Numbered from the stretch's first letter, positions 7,892 through 16,767 are shown. The stretch: DNA of 64,000 nt from Chloroflexota bacterium (GCA_014360905.1 JACIWW010000015.1:1-64000); one strand, 5' to 3'. Notes: generated from the letters alone by a model not told the origin. Numbers and translations: made by a program.

Positions 7892-8629
7892 ATGCCTACC
7901 AAGACTCCTGACCAGAAATCCATCACTGCTGCACAGGTCCTGGATTGGCTGCTGGATGCCTTGCTCGAACGCCTGGCCGCGCGGGAGCGTGAGGGCGAAA
8001 AATTTTCCACCCCAACCTCTGCTCCTAGTCCTGCTTCCCAGTTCAAAGCGCCTGCACCACAGCCGTGCCAATGCGAACCAGAACCCGGCGAGGAAAGCTG
8101 GGAGCCGCCACCACGCCAGCCCTCCATGCATTTGGAGTGGGTATTGTCCCGATTCCTTATCCTGATTGTAGTGCTCGTCGTCCTGGTCAATATACCGCTG
8201 AACCGCTATGGCGTCAGTTTGGCGCGTATCCTGCCCGATTCCGCTGCGCTCATCATCCGCAATGGCTTAGTGCTGAAGGGCAGTGGTCCTGAAATTTACA
8301 TTCTGGAAGACAACAAACTGCGCTGGATCAGCAGCCTAGATGCTTTCGAGCATCTGGGGTTGGTCTGGGGCGATGTGCATGTTGTGGAGGACAGTTTTCT
8401 GGAGCAATTCGAGAAGGGGCGTCCTATCCATGTGCTGCTCAAATGCCCGGACAGTCCACACATCTACCGGCTGGAGAACCAGCAAAAGCGTTGGATCAAG
8501 GACATTGAGACCTTTGTCGCCGAGGGACATGTCTGGGAGGATGTGCGTTTTGTTACGTGTGAGTACCTGCGCAGCATCCCCGACGGCCCGACCATTCCCG
8601 AGGCTGCCGGCCCTCCGCCACAACCATAG
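7892..8629 (+). CDS. Membrane-anchored protein with two 'KRWI' repeats
   Basis: GGAGGGAGAG lies right before the ATG at 7892. The 245-residue protein has a low-complexity Pro/Ala-rich head, one membrane segment (FLILIVVLVVLVNI, about 89-103), and two copies of a roughly 45-residue outer module: 'IYILEDNKLRWISSLDAFEHLGLVWGD' type at about 133 and 'IYRLENQQKRWIKDIETFVAEGHVWED' type at about 188. This aromatic repeat (Y-x-L-E-x-x-x-x-R-W-I, F, W-x-D) is seen in many exported bacterial proteins and has no assigned function that I know. It probably faces outside the membrane. Probably co-transcribed with the preceding gene. Confidence 0.65.
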   Translation: MPTKTPDQKSITAAQVLDWLLDALLERLAAREREGEKFSTPTSAPSPASQFKAPAPQPCQCEPEPGEESWEPPPRQPSMHLEWVLSRFLILIVVLVVLVNIPLNRYGVSLARILPDSAALIIRNGLVLKGSGPEIYILEDNKLRWISSLDAFEHLGLVWGDVHVVEDSFLEQFEKGRPIHVLLKCPDSPHIYRLENQQKRWIKDIETFVAEGHVWEDVRFVTCEYLRSIPDGPTIPEAAGPPPQP

Positions 8630-8640
8630 AGAACAACAAG

Positions 8641-8742
8641 TGACGAGTGATGAGTGAGGAGTGACGAGTGAGGAGTGACGAGTGCCACGCAACACGAAAC
8701 ACGCACCACCCCCACTCATCACTCATCACTCATTACTCATAC
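8641..8742. repeat. Opposed clusters of TGANGAG heptamers
   Basis: Six direct heptamers (TGACGAG, TGATGAG, TGAGGAG and variants) occupy 8641-8682, and four inverted units (CTCATCA type) occupy 8714-8742. The two clusters could pair into a long imperfect hairpin just after the preceding gene's stop at 8629. The same unit occurs at 5508-5549. Confidence 0.75.
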
Positions 8743-8764
8743 TCCCCACTCTTCCCTCCCCCAT

Positions 8765-8793
8765 TTGCCTAACTTGTCCCTATGTGCTATCAT
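8765..8793 (+). promoter_or_regulatory. Promoter for the HAD-like gene
   Basis: TTGCCT (8765-8770) and an extended -10, TGC-TATCAT (8788-8793), are spaced by 17 bases. The start codon at 8825 lies about 25 bases after the predicted transcription start. Confidence 0.55.
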
Positions 8794-8824
8794 TTGACGT
8801 ACATTCTGAGCGAGGAGTCTGCCC

Positions 8825-9769
8825 TTGAGAGCGGTATTCATCAAACGGGATTTATTGCTGGAGCCCCCTTCTGCGCAGGCAACTGGCCAGGTTAAACTTC
8901 GTCCTGGCGTAGTCGAAGGACTGGCAGCACTAGCAGCGAAGGACTTGTTTCTCATCATCTTGGATACGGCGTCATGTGCACTTGCGCCCGAGGCTGTGCC
9001 TGTGGCGAACGCCACAGTGACACAGCCCATGCTGGAGGCAATCCGTGCCCGGGGTGGACGCGTGGATGCACTGCTCGAATGCCCGCATCGCCCAGATGCC
9101 CAGTGTGGCTGCTGGGGCACATATCCCGGCTTTCTCTACGCTGCGGCTGCGCAGCTTGACCTACGGCTGGAGGAGTGCTACCTACTCTGTGATGAGGCTA
9201 ATGACGTACTCCTGGCCTACAGGGTGGGTTGCCGACCCATGCTGATCCTCGATAGCCGCACTATTGGCGACCTCTATGACGGCCATCAACCAGAGCCACG
9301 TGATTTCCCCATTGCCCGCGATTTTGCTATGGCGGTGCAATACATCTTGTGCGAGGAGGATGCAAACGAGCAATGGGGCCATCCGCGTCAGCCTACCCCC
9401 ATCTCGAAATTGGAGGGGCTGGCGCCCACGGCTGAGGCACCCGAGCTCATGCCTACTCTTAGGCTGCTGTCGCCAGTGCCTGGATTGAGGGGGGCATTGC
9501 TGTTCAACATACCTCAGTTAAGCCGCAGTGCGCGGCAATGGCTGCTGATCTTTATCCTTGGCGGCGTATGGCTCAGCCTGGGCATTGCCTATATCCTTAC
9601 TCATCTCTACCGTGTGCAGCCATTTCCTGCCTTTGTCTGGTATCTGACCCTTCAATTCATTCCGCGGCCGGTGCGTGGCCTGTTGTTCATTGCCACTGGG
9701 GCGGCTGTCATATGGATATCGCTGCGCGCATTCCTGCGCCTCTTTCCCAGCAATGGACAGCGGAAATGA
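8825..9769 (+). CDS. Degenerate HAD-fold protein (GmhB/HisB-like) with C-terminal membrane segments
   Basis: TTG start preceded by GAGGAG with suitable spacing. The 314-residue protein's N-terminal half (about 1-165) follows the histidinol-phosphatase/heptose-bisphosphatase subgroup of HAD enzymes: it keeps the zinc loop C86-x-H88-x5-C94-x-C96 and a motif-IV-like CDEAND (122-127). The catalytic nucleophile of motif I appears lost, since the expected D-x-D is FIKRD (Lys7 in place of Asp), and the Lys of motif III is not visible in GTYPGFL. Two membrane segments (about 236-258 and 280-302) end the protein. A non-catalytic scaffold or sensor role is inferred, not shown. Confidence 0.6.
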   Translation: MRAVFIKRDLLLEPPSAQATGQVKLRPGVVEGLAALAAKDLFLIILDTASCALAPEAVPVANATVTQPMLEAIRARGGRVDALLECPHRPDAQCGCWGTYPGFLYAAAAQLDLRLEECYLLCDEANDVLLAYRVGCRPMLILDSRTIGDLYDGHQPEPRDFPIARDFAMAVQYILCEEDANEQWGHPRQPTPISKLEGLAPTAEAPELMPTLRLLSPVPGLRGALLFNIPQLSRSARQWLLIFILGGVWLSLGIAYILTHLYRVQPFPAFVWYLTLQFIPRPVRGLLFIATGAAVIWISLRAFLRLFPSNGQRK

Positions 9770-9817
9770 TGGGAACGTGTATCTGGCTGCAATTATCGCG
9801 CATAGAAAGGATCATCC

Positions 9818-10333
9818 ATGAACATGCAAGTGCTGGTTGCTTATGCCTCCCGGCATGGAGCGACGGCAGAGATCGCTGAGAAGATCGGAGAAGTGCTTTC
9901 TGAAGCTGGTTTTCCTACCACGGTGTTGCCAGCAAATCAGGTAACCGACCTGAACCCGTACCAGGCAGTAGTGCTGGGCAGTGCTGTGTACATGGGTCAG
10001 TGGCTCAAGGAGGCGGCGGATTTCCTACGGAACAACCAAGATGAGCTGGCCAAGCGTATGGTGTGGCTCTTTTCCAGCGGACCCACTGGCCCTGCTCCTG
10101 TGGCACAGTTGTTGAAAACATGGCGCTTCCCCAAGTCATTATGGGCTGTAGCAGAGCGCATCCGTCCCCGTGATATCGTCGTGTTCCATGGCATGCTCGA
10201 TATCGACAAGCTCACTGTGCCGGAGAAAGTGGTTATCCGAGCAATCAAGGTTCACGTAGGCGACTACCGCGATTGGGACCTCATTGCCGTCTGGGCGGAT
10301 GGCATCGCAGACGCGTTGAAGGCGGCTTCTTAG
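9818..10333 (+). CDS. Flavodoxin domain protein (protoporphyrinogen oxidase-like)
   Basis: The 171-residue protein is a flavodoxin-fold (Flavodoxin_5) protein: an FMN phosphate-binding loop with YASRHGATAEIA at residues 9-20, and the VVLGSAVYMGQWLKEAADFL segment at about 51-70 that characterises HemG-like members. HemG enzymes are flavin-dependent protoporphyrinogen IX dehydrogenases; many relatives are general electron carriers. No other haem gene is near, so the substrate is uncertain. AAGGA lies about 8 bases before the ATG. It lies 48 bases after the HAD-like gene and could share its transcript. Confidence 0.8.
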   Translation: MNMQVLVAYASRHGATAEIAEKIGEVLSEAGFPTTVLPANQVTDLNPYQAVVLGSAVYMGQWLKEAADFLRNNQDELAKRMVWLFSSGPTGPAPVAQLLKTWRFPKSLWAVAERIRPRDIVVFHGMLDIDKLTVPEKVVIRAIKVHVGDYRDWDLIAVWADGIADALKAAS

Positions 10334-10606
10334 CGGCTTGTTCTTTTCAACGCAGAGTAAGCTGAGAACGCAGAGGAAAGAACTCGTTTGCTCGCTCTGT
10401 AGCTGAACTGACGCCCCGTAGCCAAGAGCACGTGTCACTCCTTACGCATTACGGACCACGCATTATATTTATATTGCCTCGATTTCCCTGGCCTGGCAAG
10501 CAGAGCCTGTAACGAAGCAAAGCGCACAAAATGGGGTATTTTGTAGCTAGGCCCAAACTGGATAAACTTGAACAAGTGCGAACGATCATCTTAATTTGAG
10601 ACTTTC

Positions 10607-11923
10607 GTGACAGACGAGATCGAATACGCTGCAGAGGATGATGCTTTTCGGGTAGAAATTGAGCGGAACCTTCGCTGGAATTTCGTGGTGAATGTGCTGG
10701 ATGGCGCCCTTTTCTGGCTCGGGCTCAGCTTTGCCGCGCCTAGCACTATTTTGCCTCTGTACGTGAGCCATTTGACAAATAACCGCATCCTTATTGGATT
10801 GGTTGCGGCGATCGTAAGCTCTGGCTGGTATTTGCCGCAGTTATTCACGGTCAAATATGTGGAGCGTCTGCCGGTCAAGAAGAAACTGGTGATCAACGTT
10901 GGTTTCTTTACGGAGCGGTTGCCTTTTATACTGATGGCTGCCTCGGTCTTTCTGTTTGCGGGGCATGCACCAACTCTAGCGCTGCTGTTCTTCTTCGCTA
11001 CTTTGATTTGGCGTAATATAGGTGCTGGCGCTGTGGCAATTGCCTGGCAGGATATGGTGGCCAAGGTAATTCCCGTCCACTACCGTGGGCGGCTGCTGGG
11101 CATTGCGAACTTTGCTGGTACGGCCATGGGATTGGTTGGTGCGAGCCTTGCCGCAGCTATCCTGGGCCGTTATCCCTTTCCCGTCAATTTTGGTATCTGC
11201 ATGTCCCTGACAGCCCTGTTTATTTTGGCTTCGTGGGTTGCTCTATCCCTGACGCGCGAACCGCCTTTGAGATCGAATAAGCCAACCGTGCCCTTGAGCG
11301 AATATGGACATCGCCTGCCAGTCGTAGTGCGGAAGGATCGCAACTTTGCCACCTACCTGTTCAGCAGGATTATGGCAGTGCTTGGCTATATGGGCAACGG
11401 TTTTGTGACCGTCTATGCAGTACGGCAGTGGAACTTGACCGATAGCCAGGCTGGTCTGTATACCACGGTGTTCATGGCAGGGCAGGCAGCCGCGAACTTA
11501 TTCGCGGGTGCGCTGGCTGACCGCTATGGACACAAATTGGTATTGGAAATCGGCCAGGGATTGTCGGCACTTGCGATGTTGATCGCCGTGCTCGCACCTT
11601 CTCCAATGTGGATGTACGCAGTCTTTGCCGTGATTGGTTCGGTTGTCGCTGCTGATATCCTCTCCAGCATCATGATCCCAATGGAGTTCGCTGTCCCCGA
11701 TGAACGGCCAATGTACATTGGCCTGGCTAACACGATCCCTGGCTTGTTCTCAGCCATCGCGCCACTGTTTGGCGGTTGGATTGCCTCACGCGGAAGCTAT
11801 CAGACGCTATTCCTTACTGCAACTGTGTTCAGTTCATTGTCCTGGGCTATGCTGCACTGGCTAGTGAAAGAGCCGAGGAATGCTGCTTATGGCCAACCTG
11901 ATAGCACGGGAATAACAGTGTAG
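10607..11923 (+). CDS. MFS transporter
   Basis: The start is GTG at 10607 with only a weak ribosome site; a weak promoter-like pair (TTGAAC 10568, TTAATT 10591, 17-base spacing) precedes it. The 438-residue protein has an approximately 20-40 residue soluble head, then 12 hydrophobic segments in two bundles of six, separated by a cytoplasmic loop around residue 215-240. The 'GALADRYGHKL' loop between segments 8 and 9 is the MFS motif-A variant (G-x-x-x-D-R-x-G). The substrate cannot be told. The 273 bases before it (10334-10606) show no gene. Confidence 0.88.
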   Translation: MTDEIEYAAEDDAFRVEIERNLRWNFVVNVLDGALFWLGLSFAAPSTILPLYVSHLTNNRILIGLVAAIVSSGWYLPQLFTVKYVERLPVKKKLVINVGFFTERLPFILMAASVFLFAGHAPTLALLFFFATLIWRNIGAGAVAIAWQDMVAKVIPVHYRGRLLGIANFAGTAMGLVGASLAAAILGRYPFPVNFGICMSLTALFILASWVALSLTREPPLRSNKPTVPLSEYGHRLPVVVRKDRNFATYLFSRIMAVLGYMGNGFVTVYAVRQWNLTDSQAGLYTTVFMAGQAAANLFAGALADRYGHKLVLEIGQGLSALAMLIAVLAPSPMWMYAVFAVIGSVVAADILSSIMIPMEFAVPDERPMYIGLANTIPGLFSAIAPLFGGWIASRGSYQTLFLTATVFSSLSWAMLHWLVKEPRNAAYGQPDSTGITV

Positions 11924-11971
11924 CTCAGCAGGCTGTTGCGACGAGAGCGCGTGGCTACCGCTACTAGTGCC

Positions 11972-12577
11972 TCAGTCCCTGTCCCTTTGGTGTTGGCCAC
12001 AGTTCTCTGCCAGCATGTTACAGAACAGCGCTCCCTGCTCGATGGCATCATCTAGAGCACGGTGCGTGTGCGACAATTCCGCAATCCATTGGCGTGGCAT
12101 ATGTGCTTTGATGCTCTGGTAGTAGGGCTTTTTCAACATGGCCATCGCGTACGTTTTGATGTCCAACGCTGAGTGGCCAAAGGGGCTCTCGCCAGTAAAG
12201 CGGATGAGGTACCAGTAGACAAACATGAAATCGTAGACGGCAGGATAGGCGACAAACACGGGCTTGCCAGGCAAGGTTTTGACCCATTCGAGGTACCTCT
12301 TCATGGCTGCCTCAGGCTTCTCAAGGTTCTCACGCGCTGCTCTCCAGGCCTCTGGATGCTCTCTCCACCACTCCATTGTCTGTGGATGAGCGGATGCTCC
12401 GGGCAAGGTTTCGAGGTTCGCAGAGAATGTGCCCAGCAGCGTCTTGTCGGCCAGGTACGCGGCTGAGGCGAAACTGAGCATGGAATAAGGGCCAGGGATG
12501 GGACCATCCGCCTCGACATCGGTGCTGACAAATACCTCATCGGAACACAAAGGGTTCATCCTTTCTGTGGCTTGCAT
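11972..12577 (-). CDS. DEDDh 3'-5' exonuclease-like protein
   Basis: The ATG at 12577 has AGGGGG with an 8-base spacer; the upstream ATG at 12583 is too close to it and the longer reading to 12700 has no support. The 201-residue protein starts with [10 protein letters not shown], the DxE motif I (about 17-19), and ends with [13 protein letters not shown], the H-x4-D motif of the DEDDh family (about 175-185). A middle Asp (YDFMFVYW) fits motif II. Such proteins trim RNA or DNA 3' ends. The 'ADG' after motif I and the overall length resemble small exoribonuclease-like members whose targets are not fixed. Confidence 0.75.
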   Translation of the reverse strand: MQATERMNPLCSDEVFVSTDVEADGPIPGPYSMLSFASAAYLADKTLLGTFSANLETLPGASAHPQTMEWWREHPEAWRAARENLEKPEAAMKRYLEWVKTLPGKPVFVAYPAVYDFMFVYWYLIRFTGESPFGHSALDIKTYAMAMLKKPYYQSIKAHMPRQWIAELSHTHRALDDAIEQGALFCNMLAENCGQHQRDRD

Positions 12578-12757
12578 GTACATAACCCCCTGAAGAAATG
12601 TTATCCAACTGACTCTTTTCGTGAGGCAACGGAACGATGGGGCAAGTTTTTGCGTCTTGATAAACAAACGCTCTACTTGTATGTTTTCAGGAGGTAGCAA
12701 AGTGAAAGATGATGCAATCTACTACCGCATCCACGATCCACAATCAGGAGGGACACC

Positions 12758-12892
12758 ATGGACACGAATCATCTTTGGCTACCCATTGTATTGTTGATCG
12801 TTGCCCTTTGGCTGCCAGCGTGTGAGCACAAGCCCGAGGACAATGACCCCATCATTCTGGATGCACCCCAGCCTGGTGGGGCAGAAGAGTAA
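12758..12892 (+). CDS. 44-residue putative lipoprotein
   Basis: CAGGAGGG is placed 5 bases before an ATG at 12758. The 44 residues start MDTNHLWLPIVLL, show a hydrophobic stretch (about 6-20) ending in the lipobox LPAC (Cys22), and finish with a short acidic tail (EHKPEDNDP...GGAEE). This is too small to give a family. It overlaps no other gene: the neighbours end at 12577 and 12911 on the opposite strand. The strong ribosome site and lipobox make a real small gene likely. Confidence 0.6.
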   Translation: MDTNHLWLPIVLLIVALWLPACEHKPEDNDPIILDAPQPGGAEE

Positions 12893-12910
12893 ATAGCAGA
12901 GCGAAGGAGG

Positions 12911-13861
12911 TTATCCCCGCTTCGCTTTTAGCACATCCTCCACCGCTGCCACGATGTGCCTGGCGGTGAGACCAAACTCCTCGAACAGTTCCTCTGGTGT
13001 GCCAGACTCGCCAAAGCGGTCTTGTATACCAATGAAGCGCATGGGCACGGGGCAGGTCTGCACCACTACCTCGGCTACGGCGCTGCCAAAGCCCCCCATG
13101 ACCTGATGCTCTTCGACCGTGACGATAGCCCCGGTTTCTCGCGCAGCCTTTGCAATGGTCTCCCGGTCTATTGGCTTGACCGTGTGCATGTTGGCTAGGC
13201 GTGCAGAAATGCCTTTCTCTCTCAGCGTGTGTACTGCTTTCATGCACTCCCAGAGAACAGGGCCGTTGTTTATGATGGTTACATCCGTGCCATCGTTGAT
13301 GAGATTCGCCTTGCCCATGATGAATGGGTCATCCAGCTTGGTAACAACGGGCACTGGCTCACGCCCAAAGCGCACGTACACAGGGCCGACGTGTTTGCAG
13401 GCCCAGATAACAGCTTTCTTTGTCTCATAGTAATCGGCTGGCACGATAACGGTCATGTTCGGGAGGACACGCATGGTGGCCACATCCTCCAGGGCTTGAT
13501 GCGTTGCTCCATCCGGCCCTACGGAAATGCCTCCGTGTGCCCCGCCAATTTTTACATTTAGGTTGCTGTAGCAAGTGGTGGTACGGATCTGGTCCCAGGC
13601 TCGTCCAGCCACGAACACGCCATAGGTGCTGACCCAGGGGATCTTGCCCGCCAGTGCAAACCCCGCCGCAGCATTGAGCATGTTCTGCTCTGCAATCCCA
13701 AAGTCGAAGAAACGATCGGGATATTTCTGTGCAAACCAGAGCGCGCGTGTTGAGTCGGTCAGATCAGCGCCCAGCACGACGATACGCTCGTCCTGGGCAC
13801 CCATTTCAACTAACGCATCTCCGTATCCATCACGAGTCGCTTTCCATTTGATTTCGGACAT
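12911..13861 (-). CDS. Transketolase, C-terminal half
   Basis: This 316-residue subunit carries the pyrimidine-binding domain (about 5-165) and the transketolase C-terminal domain (about 185-305). The FDFGIAEQNMLNAAAGFALAG segment (about 52-72) holds the TPP-activating Glu that pairs with the N-half. TAAGGAG sits just before the ATG. It is encoded 10 bases downstream of the N-terminal half. Together they form a split transketolase, as is common in archaea and in several bacterial phyla, interconverting C5/C4 and C3 sugars in the pentose phosphate pathway. Confidence 0.95.
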   Translation of the reverse strand: MSEIKWKATRDGYGDALVEMGAQDERIVVLGADLTDSTRALWFAQKYPDRFFDFGIAEQNMLNAAAGFALAGKIPWVSTYGVFVAGRAWDQIRTTTCYSNLNVKIGGAHGGISVGPDGATHQALEDVATMRVLPNMTVIVPADYYETKKAVIWACKHVGPVYVRFGREPVPVVTKLDDPFIMGKANLINDGTDVTIINNGPVLWECMKAVHTLREKGISARLANMHTVKPIDRETIAKAARETGAIVTVEEHQVMGGFGSAVAEVVVQTCPVPMRFIGIQDRFGESGTPEELFEEFGLTARHIVAAVEDVLKAKRG

Positions 13862-13871
13862 CGTTAACTCC

Positions 13872-14714
13872 TTAGAAGTCGAAGTATTCAGCCGGGCAGG
13901 CCAGTTCTTTCAGTGCCTCACGGCATTGATCTTGCTTCGGGGCTTTGCCATGCCACTCAGCCATGTTTTCCATCCAGGACACGCCTTTGCCTTTGACCGT
14001 CTTGGCGATGATCACCGTTGGTTGGCCCTTCACTTGCTTCGCTTGATCAAGGGCTTCCATGCACTGGGCCATGTCGTGACCATCTATCTCGATGACATGC
14101 CAGCGGAACGCGCGCCATTTGTCGGCCAATGGCTGCAGTCCCATCACATCCTCGACCCAGCCGTCAATCTGCAAGCCATTGTTGTCCAGGATAACGCACA
14201 GGTTATCCAACTTGTAGTGCCCAGCAGACATGATAGCTTCCCAAGTGGAGCCTTCCTGATTTTCTCCATCGCCCATGATGCAGTAGACGCGGTTGGGCTT
14301 GCCATCCATGCGCAGCCCTAACGCCAATCCAACAGCGATGGACAGCCCCTGCCCGAGGGAACCTGTACCCACTTCGATGCCCGGGCACTCTACGTTTGGG
14401 TGCCCTTGCAAGCGACTGCCAAATTTGCGGAAAGTTCTTAGTTCTTCTCTAGGGATGTATCCCGATTCTGCCAACAAGGAGAAGATGAGCGGAGACACAT
14501 GGCCCTTGGAGAAGATCACCCGATCGCGCCCTTCCCACTGGCAAGCCTTGGGGTCATGCTTGAGGGCGTAGAAATACAGTGCCACGCAGATGTCAGTAGC
14601 CGATAGCGAACCGCCTGGATGTCCAGACTGTGCATGTGCAAGCGCCCAGATAATGTCGCAGCGTATGCGATGGGCTATTCTTTTCAGTTCCTCAACCTTT
14701 GCCTGATCTACCAT
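13872..14714 (-). CDS. Transketolase, N-terminal half
   Basis: The ATG at 14714 follows AAAGGAAG with a 5-base spacer and the protein begins VDQAKVEELKRIAHRIR; a longer TTG reading to 14768 is not needed. The 280-residue subunit has the TPP diphosphate-binding motif (MGDGENQEGSTWEAIM, about 147-162; GDG...) and the HAQSGHPGGSLSATD loop (about 27-41). It is first in a two-gene unit with its C-terminal partner. It follows the hutI gene on the same strand with a gap of about 78 bases. Confidence 0.95.
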   Translation of the reverse strand: MVDQAKVEELKRIAHRIRCDIIWALAHAQSGHPGGSLSATDICVALYFYALKHDPKACQWEGRDRVIFSKGHVSPLIFSLLAESGYIPREELRTFRKFGSRLQGHPNVECPGIEVGTGSLGQGLSIAVGLALGLRMDGKPNRVYCIMGDGENQEGSTWEAIMSAGHYKLDNLCVILDNNGLQIDGWVEDVMGLQPLADKWRAFRWHVIEIDGHDMAQCMEALDQAKQVKGQPTVIIAKTVKGKGVSWMENMAEWHGKAPKQDQCREALKELACPAEYFDF

Positions 14715-14792
14715 GCTCTTCCTTTCATTCATGCTCATGATGTTGTGTAGCGGGGACTTTGCGGACAACTAGCAAAGTCCCCGCGATAGCTT

Positions 14793-16076
14793 CTAGAAGC
14801 GTGAAAAGACCACCTTGCCACCTTTGATGACCGTTTGCACGAGGTTAGTGCCAAAGCGGTAAGCCAGATGCCGGTAGTCGTCAACCTCCAAGATAATCAA
14901 ATCAGCCGTAAACCCTTGCTGCAAACGCCCCAAATCTGCACCACGGCCAATCGCATGGGCCGCATTGACCGTGCTGGCTACGATGGCCTCCGCTGGAGTC
15001 ATTTTCATGAAGCGACAGGCCAAAGCTATGATAAAGGCCATGGATTCACAATAGCAGGTGCCGGGGTTCAAGTCCGTCCCCAGCGCCACAGGCAGTCCTG
15101 CAGCGATCATGGCTCGCGCGTCTGCATATTCGTGCTGGCCCAAGCCAAAGGGTGTACCTGGCAACAGCACCGCGATCACTCCTGCTTCAGCCAGAGCCGC
15201 CACCTCTTCTGCTGGCGTACGCAGCAGGTGGTCTGCCGATACAGCGCCCAAGTCCGCTGCTAGACGCGCTGCACCCAGGTGGGCAAATTCATCAGCATGT
15301 ACTTTCAATGGCATGCCCAGGGTTTTGGCTGCATTCAGGATGCGTTGCGTCTGATGCAAATCAAAAGCCCCTTCGTCACAGAAGACGTCACAAAACAGCG
15401 CATGATGTTGGCTACTGCCCGTCATGGACTGATGCTTTGTGTACACGGCAGGCAACATCTCGTTCACAACAACATTGACATAGGCTTCAGCCTGGTCTTG
15501 GTATTCCTCTGGCAGCGCATGGGCACCCAGAAAAGTGGGCACCAATTCCACTGGTTGGGAGGAGTTCAGGTGATGGATAACCTCCAGACACTTGATTTCA
15601 TCGGCAGTGGTCAAACCATAGCCGGTCTTGACTTCGGCGGTGGTTGTCCCATGGGCCAGCATCCGCGCCAGGCGAGGCTGCGCTTCCTCCATGAGCTGCG
15701 TCACCGAAGCGGAGCGTGTGGCGCGCACTGTGCTCATGATCCCGCCTCCTGTTGCCATGATCTCAAGGTACGTAGCACCAGCAATGCGACGCTCGAACTC
15801 GTCGTGCCGAGAGCCGGCAAAGACCAGATGCGTATGGGCATCTATGAAACCTGGCAAGATCACCCGCCCGGTTGCGTCCACTTCGCAAGCGGCATGGTAT
15901 CTGTTGTGCACTTCGGAGGTAGTACCTGTGGCAACAATACGCCCATTGGCAATAGCGATAGCGCCATCGGCGATGAGACCTAGCTCGCTCATTGCCTCGC
16001 CAGAACGGGGCCCATTGCCAGCCAACGTCAGCAACTGGTTGGCGCCATACACGATAAGGTCAACCTTTATTGCCAC
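14793..16076 (-). CDS. hutI: Imidazolonepropionase
   Basis: The 427-residue protein has the amidohydrolase layout and HutI-specific segments: the HTHLVFAGSRHDEFERR metal and substrate motif (about 80-97), KTGYGLTTADE, HADEFAHLGAARLA (about 266-279), a DHLL motif and the GTDLNPGTCYCESM segment (about 337-350). It opens the imidazolone ring in histidine degradation to give N-formimino-glutamate. The start is GTG at 16076, preceded by GGGGGA about 6 bases upstream. No other hut gene is nearby, so it stands apart from a classical hut operon in this window. Confidence 0.92.
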   Translation of the reverse strand: MAIKVDLIVYGANQLLTLAGNGPRSGEAMSELGLIADGAIAIANGRIVATGTTSEVHNRYHAACEVDATGRVILPGFIDAHTHLVFAGSRHDEFERRIAGATYLEIMATGGGIMSTVRATRSASVTQLMEEAQPRLARMLAHGTTTAEVKTGYGLTTADEIKCLEVIHHLNSSQPVELVPTFLGAHALPEEYQDQAEAYVNVVVNEMLPAVYTKHQSMTGSSQHHALFCDVFCDEGAFDLHQTQRILNAAKTLGMPLKVHADEFAHLGAARLAADLGAVSADHLLRTPAEEVAALAEAGVIAVLLPGTPFGLGQHEYADARAMIAAGLPVALGTDLNPGTCYCESMAFIIALACRFMKMTPAEAIVASTVNAAHAIGRGADLGRLQQGFTADLIILEVDDYRHLAYRFGTNLVQTVIKGGKVVFSRF

Positions 16077-16205
16077 ACCACTTCCCCCATTGAAGTCACT
16101 ACGAATTACAGGTATAGTCTAACTGAATTCGCCTTTTTAGTCAACCCTGCATCTTAAAGGTTCGTAGTGCGCAGTTTGCTGCGCCTCTCTGGATTGGCCA
16201 CCAGT

Positions 16206-16703
16206 TTAGCGCGAGCTGGCTACCCAAGGCAAATACTGCAGGTATATTCTCTGTGGCGTAGGCGCTGGGATCACGGTAAAGGTCCTGGATTCGCGCGTGC
16301 TCCAGCAAGGGTCGGCGTGGATTTCCGCTTGCACTGTATAGGTGCCTGGGGAGAGGGTGCCCAACGTATGAGTAACTGTCCAGGTAGTGATGACTGTCAG
16401 GCATATGAGGGGATGGAGGCGTGACATATCCATAACGTAAAAGTCGAAGTAAATGTCATAGTCACACATCCAGTGCACGTAGGTCACCACGGGGCAGGAA
16501 CTGCCCCACAGCCCAGAGGTAATGACCAGGATTTCATCGTTTGACGTAGGGTTGGGAGGATAGATGGTAATGGTTCCAGTTGGGCTAGTGCAATTCTCCG
16601 TACAAATTGTAACGGAGAAATTCTCTTGCTGTGGATGGATGATTATGGGGATGGTGCAGAATAGCGCTGCTGCCAGAAAAAGCTGATCAAAAGTATTCGG
16701 TTC
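16206..16703 (-). pseudogene. Frameshifted exported protein with a VYLP-like tail
   Basis: An ATG at 16703 with GGAG 8 bases upstream opens a signal-peptide-like start (MNRILLISFF), but the reading frame breaks at a run of five T (minus strand; 16677-16681) and stops at once. If the run is read as six T, one continuous frame of about 166 codons results, with the signal peptide followed by a beta-rich secreted domain and a C-terminal IYLQYLPWVASSR. The tail resembles the I/V-Y-L-P ending seen on many exported Chloroflexota proteins. A homopolymer sequencing error and a real mutation are both possible. Function unknown. Confidence 0.6.
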
Positions 16704-16767
16704 ATCTCGCTTGCTCCTTCATCCTATCCAGAGAGCAATCGAAGAGAGACACGTTGCTGGCCGCTCT

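Noticed and set aside
7493-8131. Minus-strand ORF of 212 codons
   Set aside because: Shadow of two real plus-strand genes with good ribosome sites; no ribosome site of its own.
12911-14714. Transketolase as a gene split by frameshift
   Set aside because: Both halves have own ribosome sites and complete domains; split transketolases are known in many lineages.
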